A stretch of 64,000 nucleotides of DNA from Trichaptum fuscoviolaceum (Eukaryota > Basidiomycota > Agaricomycetes > Hymenochaetales > Trichaptaceae). The stretch is from contig CAJSYZ010000003.1 of NCBI GenBank assembly GCA_910574455.1, positions 5,179,396 to 5,243,395 on the forward strand. The letters run 5' to 3'. The translations under genes and the position numbers were made by a program. Under the pieces are notes generated by a model that saw nothing but the letters and a program-made list of their open reading frames with translations, did no database searches and had not been told where the DNA came from. Shown here in pieces: positions 62,900 through 64,000 of the stretch. Every line of letters starts with the position of its first letter. Position 1 is the first letter of the stretch.

Positions 62900-64000
62900 T
62901 GGCACATGCTGGTAGCGGTCATGTAGAATACATGTAACTTGTGTCTGAAATGTAGGACTATCGTCACATTGATAGCATGAAGAAAGGGTCTTTGTGCGGT
63001 GATAGAAGTGCTCTGCTTAATATGAGCAATGCGTTCATCTTATCTTATGATATATAAGTTTATAGTAAGTTCCGTATTTAGTTCCGTATTTATTTCAAGT
63101 TGTGTGTACTGACGAAATGTAGACTCGTAGATAGTAAAGGGGACTTTCTGCCGTGCTATGAAGCTTCTTAATTAGTTACTATACTTGAGAGTAGATTACC
63201 GCTAAATTCGTGAGCATAGAAATTATTGTTTTAGAGAATTATACCCTTGGCGGCACGATGGATTTCACTTCTCTCAAGCTTTCCTGCGTATAACTGAGTC
63301 AACTCTTTGAATCAGGTGTGAACCTGTTCTAGACCCTGGATTGTGTCAGCAAATGCTGGCAGAGAATAATGGCATGTGGACTGTAAGGCACCTGAAGAAA
63401 GTGGATGCATGGGGCGACTCCGCTGAGAATTGACGGTGGATGTGAAATTCTTGCTGCTCATATCAGAGATAATAGAGTCGTTACACTTAATTCTGGGTCG
63501 ATTATCGTGTCTGCCATATGTAGAAGATGGGTGCGAAATAATGCTCCTACATTGGATGAAGGAGTAGACGGTGCAAGTTAATTATAGAGCGAAAGGAATC
63601 TCGTGACCAGGCCAGGCATAGTGTTTTTCCTGACGATGGCTAAGGAGGTATCATGGTGACACGTCTGCACGAGGTGCTATGTGATGACCGAAGGATAGAG
63701 TCTTGGCTACCTTAATGCTTTCCCGCTACCGCGTTCTCCGTCAGCATTTACACACTACACTGGGATTGTATATGGAGCCACAAGGTACACGATCGGCACC
63801 AATGATTAGTCATGAAATCGAGCCTTGAGGTTATGAGAAAAGGCAATGAGGGTCATGAAAGATGGCCGTGAGTATGGTTATGGGGATCGAGGGCCGCCCA
63901 GTACCGGACAGGGTGTTGAGGGTGGGCCATGAGTAGGGGATGGTGCAGATGCAAGTCCTGAAGATCATATCACCGAACCCAGCTCTCCGATTCACAAGAC
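62900..64000. other. Downstream region with a possible relic
   Basis: At 63320-63420 a plus frame reads LDPGLCQQMLAENNGMWTVR, then HLKKVDAWGDSAEN stop, resembling the start of the second chromo-like module upstream. At 63425-63580 another phase reads GGCEILAAHIRDNRVVTLNS and RRWVRNNAPTLDEG. These may be decayed parts of a paralogue. The remainder is non-coding. Confidence 0.35.

Overview
The window looks like nuclear DNA of a basidiomycete fungus, most likely a mushroom-forming Agaricomycete. Introns are short (41-106 nt, GT-AG), genes lie on both strands, and the recognisable proteins are fungal: alpha-1,3-glucan synthase, a GT31-type glycosyltransferase, a BCS1-like AAA ATPase, a Pmc1-type calcium pump and a Clr2-like protein. 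There is no sign of bacterial operons, rRNA, CRISPR or a convincing tRNA.

It is an accessory, transposon-worked region. Only a handful of genes can be spliced by eye into open frames. These are a DEDDy 3'-5' exonuclease (4492-5308), a Clr2-like gene (12567-13279, minus), a 162-aa basic protein (23588-24193, minus), a SIM-RING E3 ligase-like gene broken by one base (39326-40210, minus), a Pro/Ala-rich gene in a recent 1.2 kb duplication (50158-50753 and 51706-52301, minus) and a chromo-like gene (61499-62899, plus). A larger unidentified gene lies at 41312-43495 (minus).

Most other coding signal is relics of conserved host genes. There are four alpha-1,3-glucan synthase pieces (6.2-7.35, 21.66-22.39, 30.24-34.8 and 35.5 kb), three DEAH helicase Prp2/DHX16 pieces (25.3/28.2, 44.0-45.26 and 53.0-53.8 kb) and three coatomer beta-prime pieces (16.2-17.06, 44.39-44.84 and 59.44-59.93 kb). 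Single pieces come from BCS1, Pmc1, Clf1, Kap123, RPP1, an FHA protein, a PPR protein, GT31 and an F-box/LRR-like protein. Several are spliced into each other: BCS1-Sec27-Pmc1 in a row, Sec27 inside Prp2, and FHA inside ags1.

The mobile elements can be delimited. A 4.3 kb hAT element (24379-28677; CAGT ends, perfect 8-bp target duplication) carries a Prp2 fragment that is itself split by a 2.45 kb solo LTR (5-bp target duplication). A second hAT-like element (56420-58928) splits a PPR gene and carries F-box/LRR-like and GT31 fragments. A 598-bp non-autonomous hAT lies at 54097-54694 and a 614-bp TA-flanked TIR element at 36664-37277. Further TIR-like elements lie at 45.27-46.13 and 19.57-20.34 kb, and a LINE relic at 2.2-3.1 kb. 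In the two nested cases, removing the insert and one target duplication restores the host reading frame. These elements may therefore be shuttling pieces of host genes.

The other notable point is the chromo-like gene. It carries an exact 219-bp exon-intron tandem duplication that breaks the frame unless the duplicated exon is skipped, and its promoter region is also duplicated.
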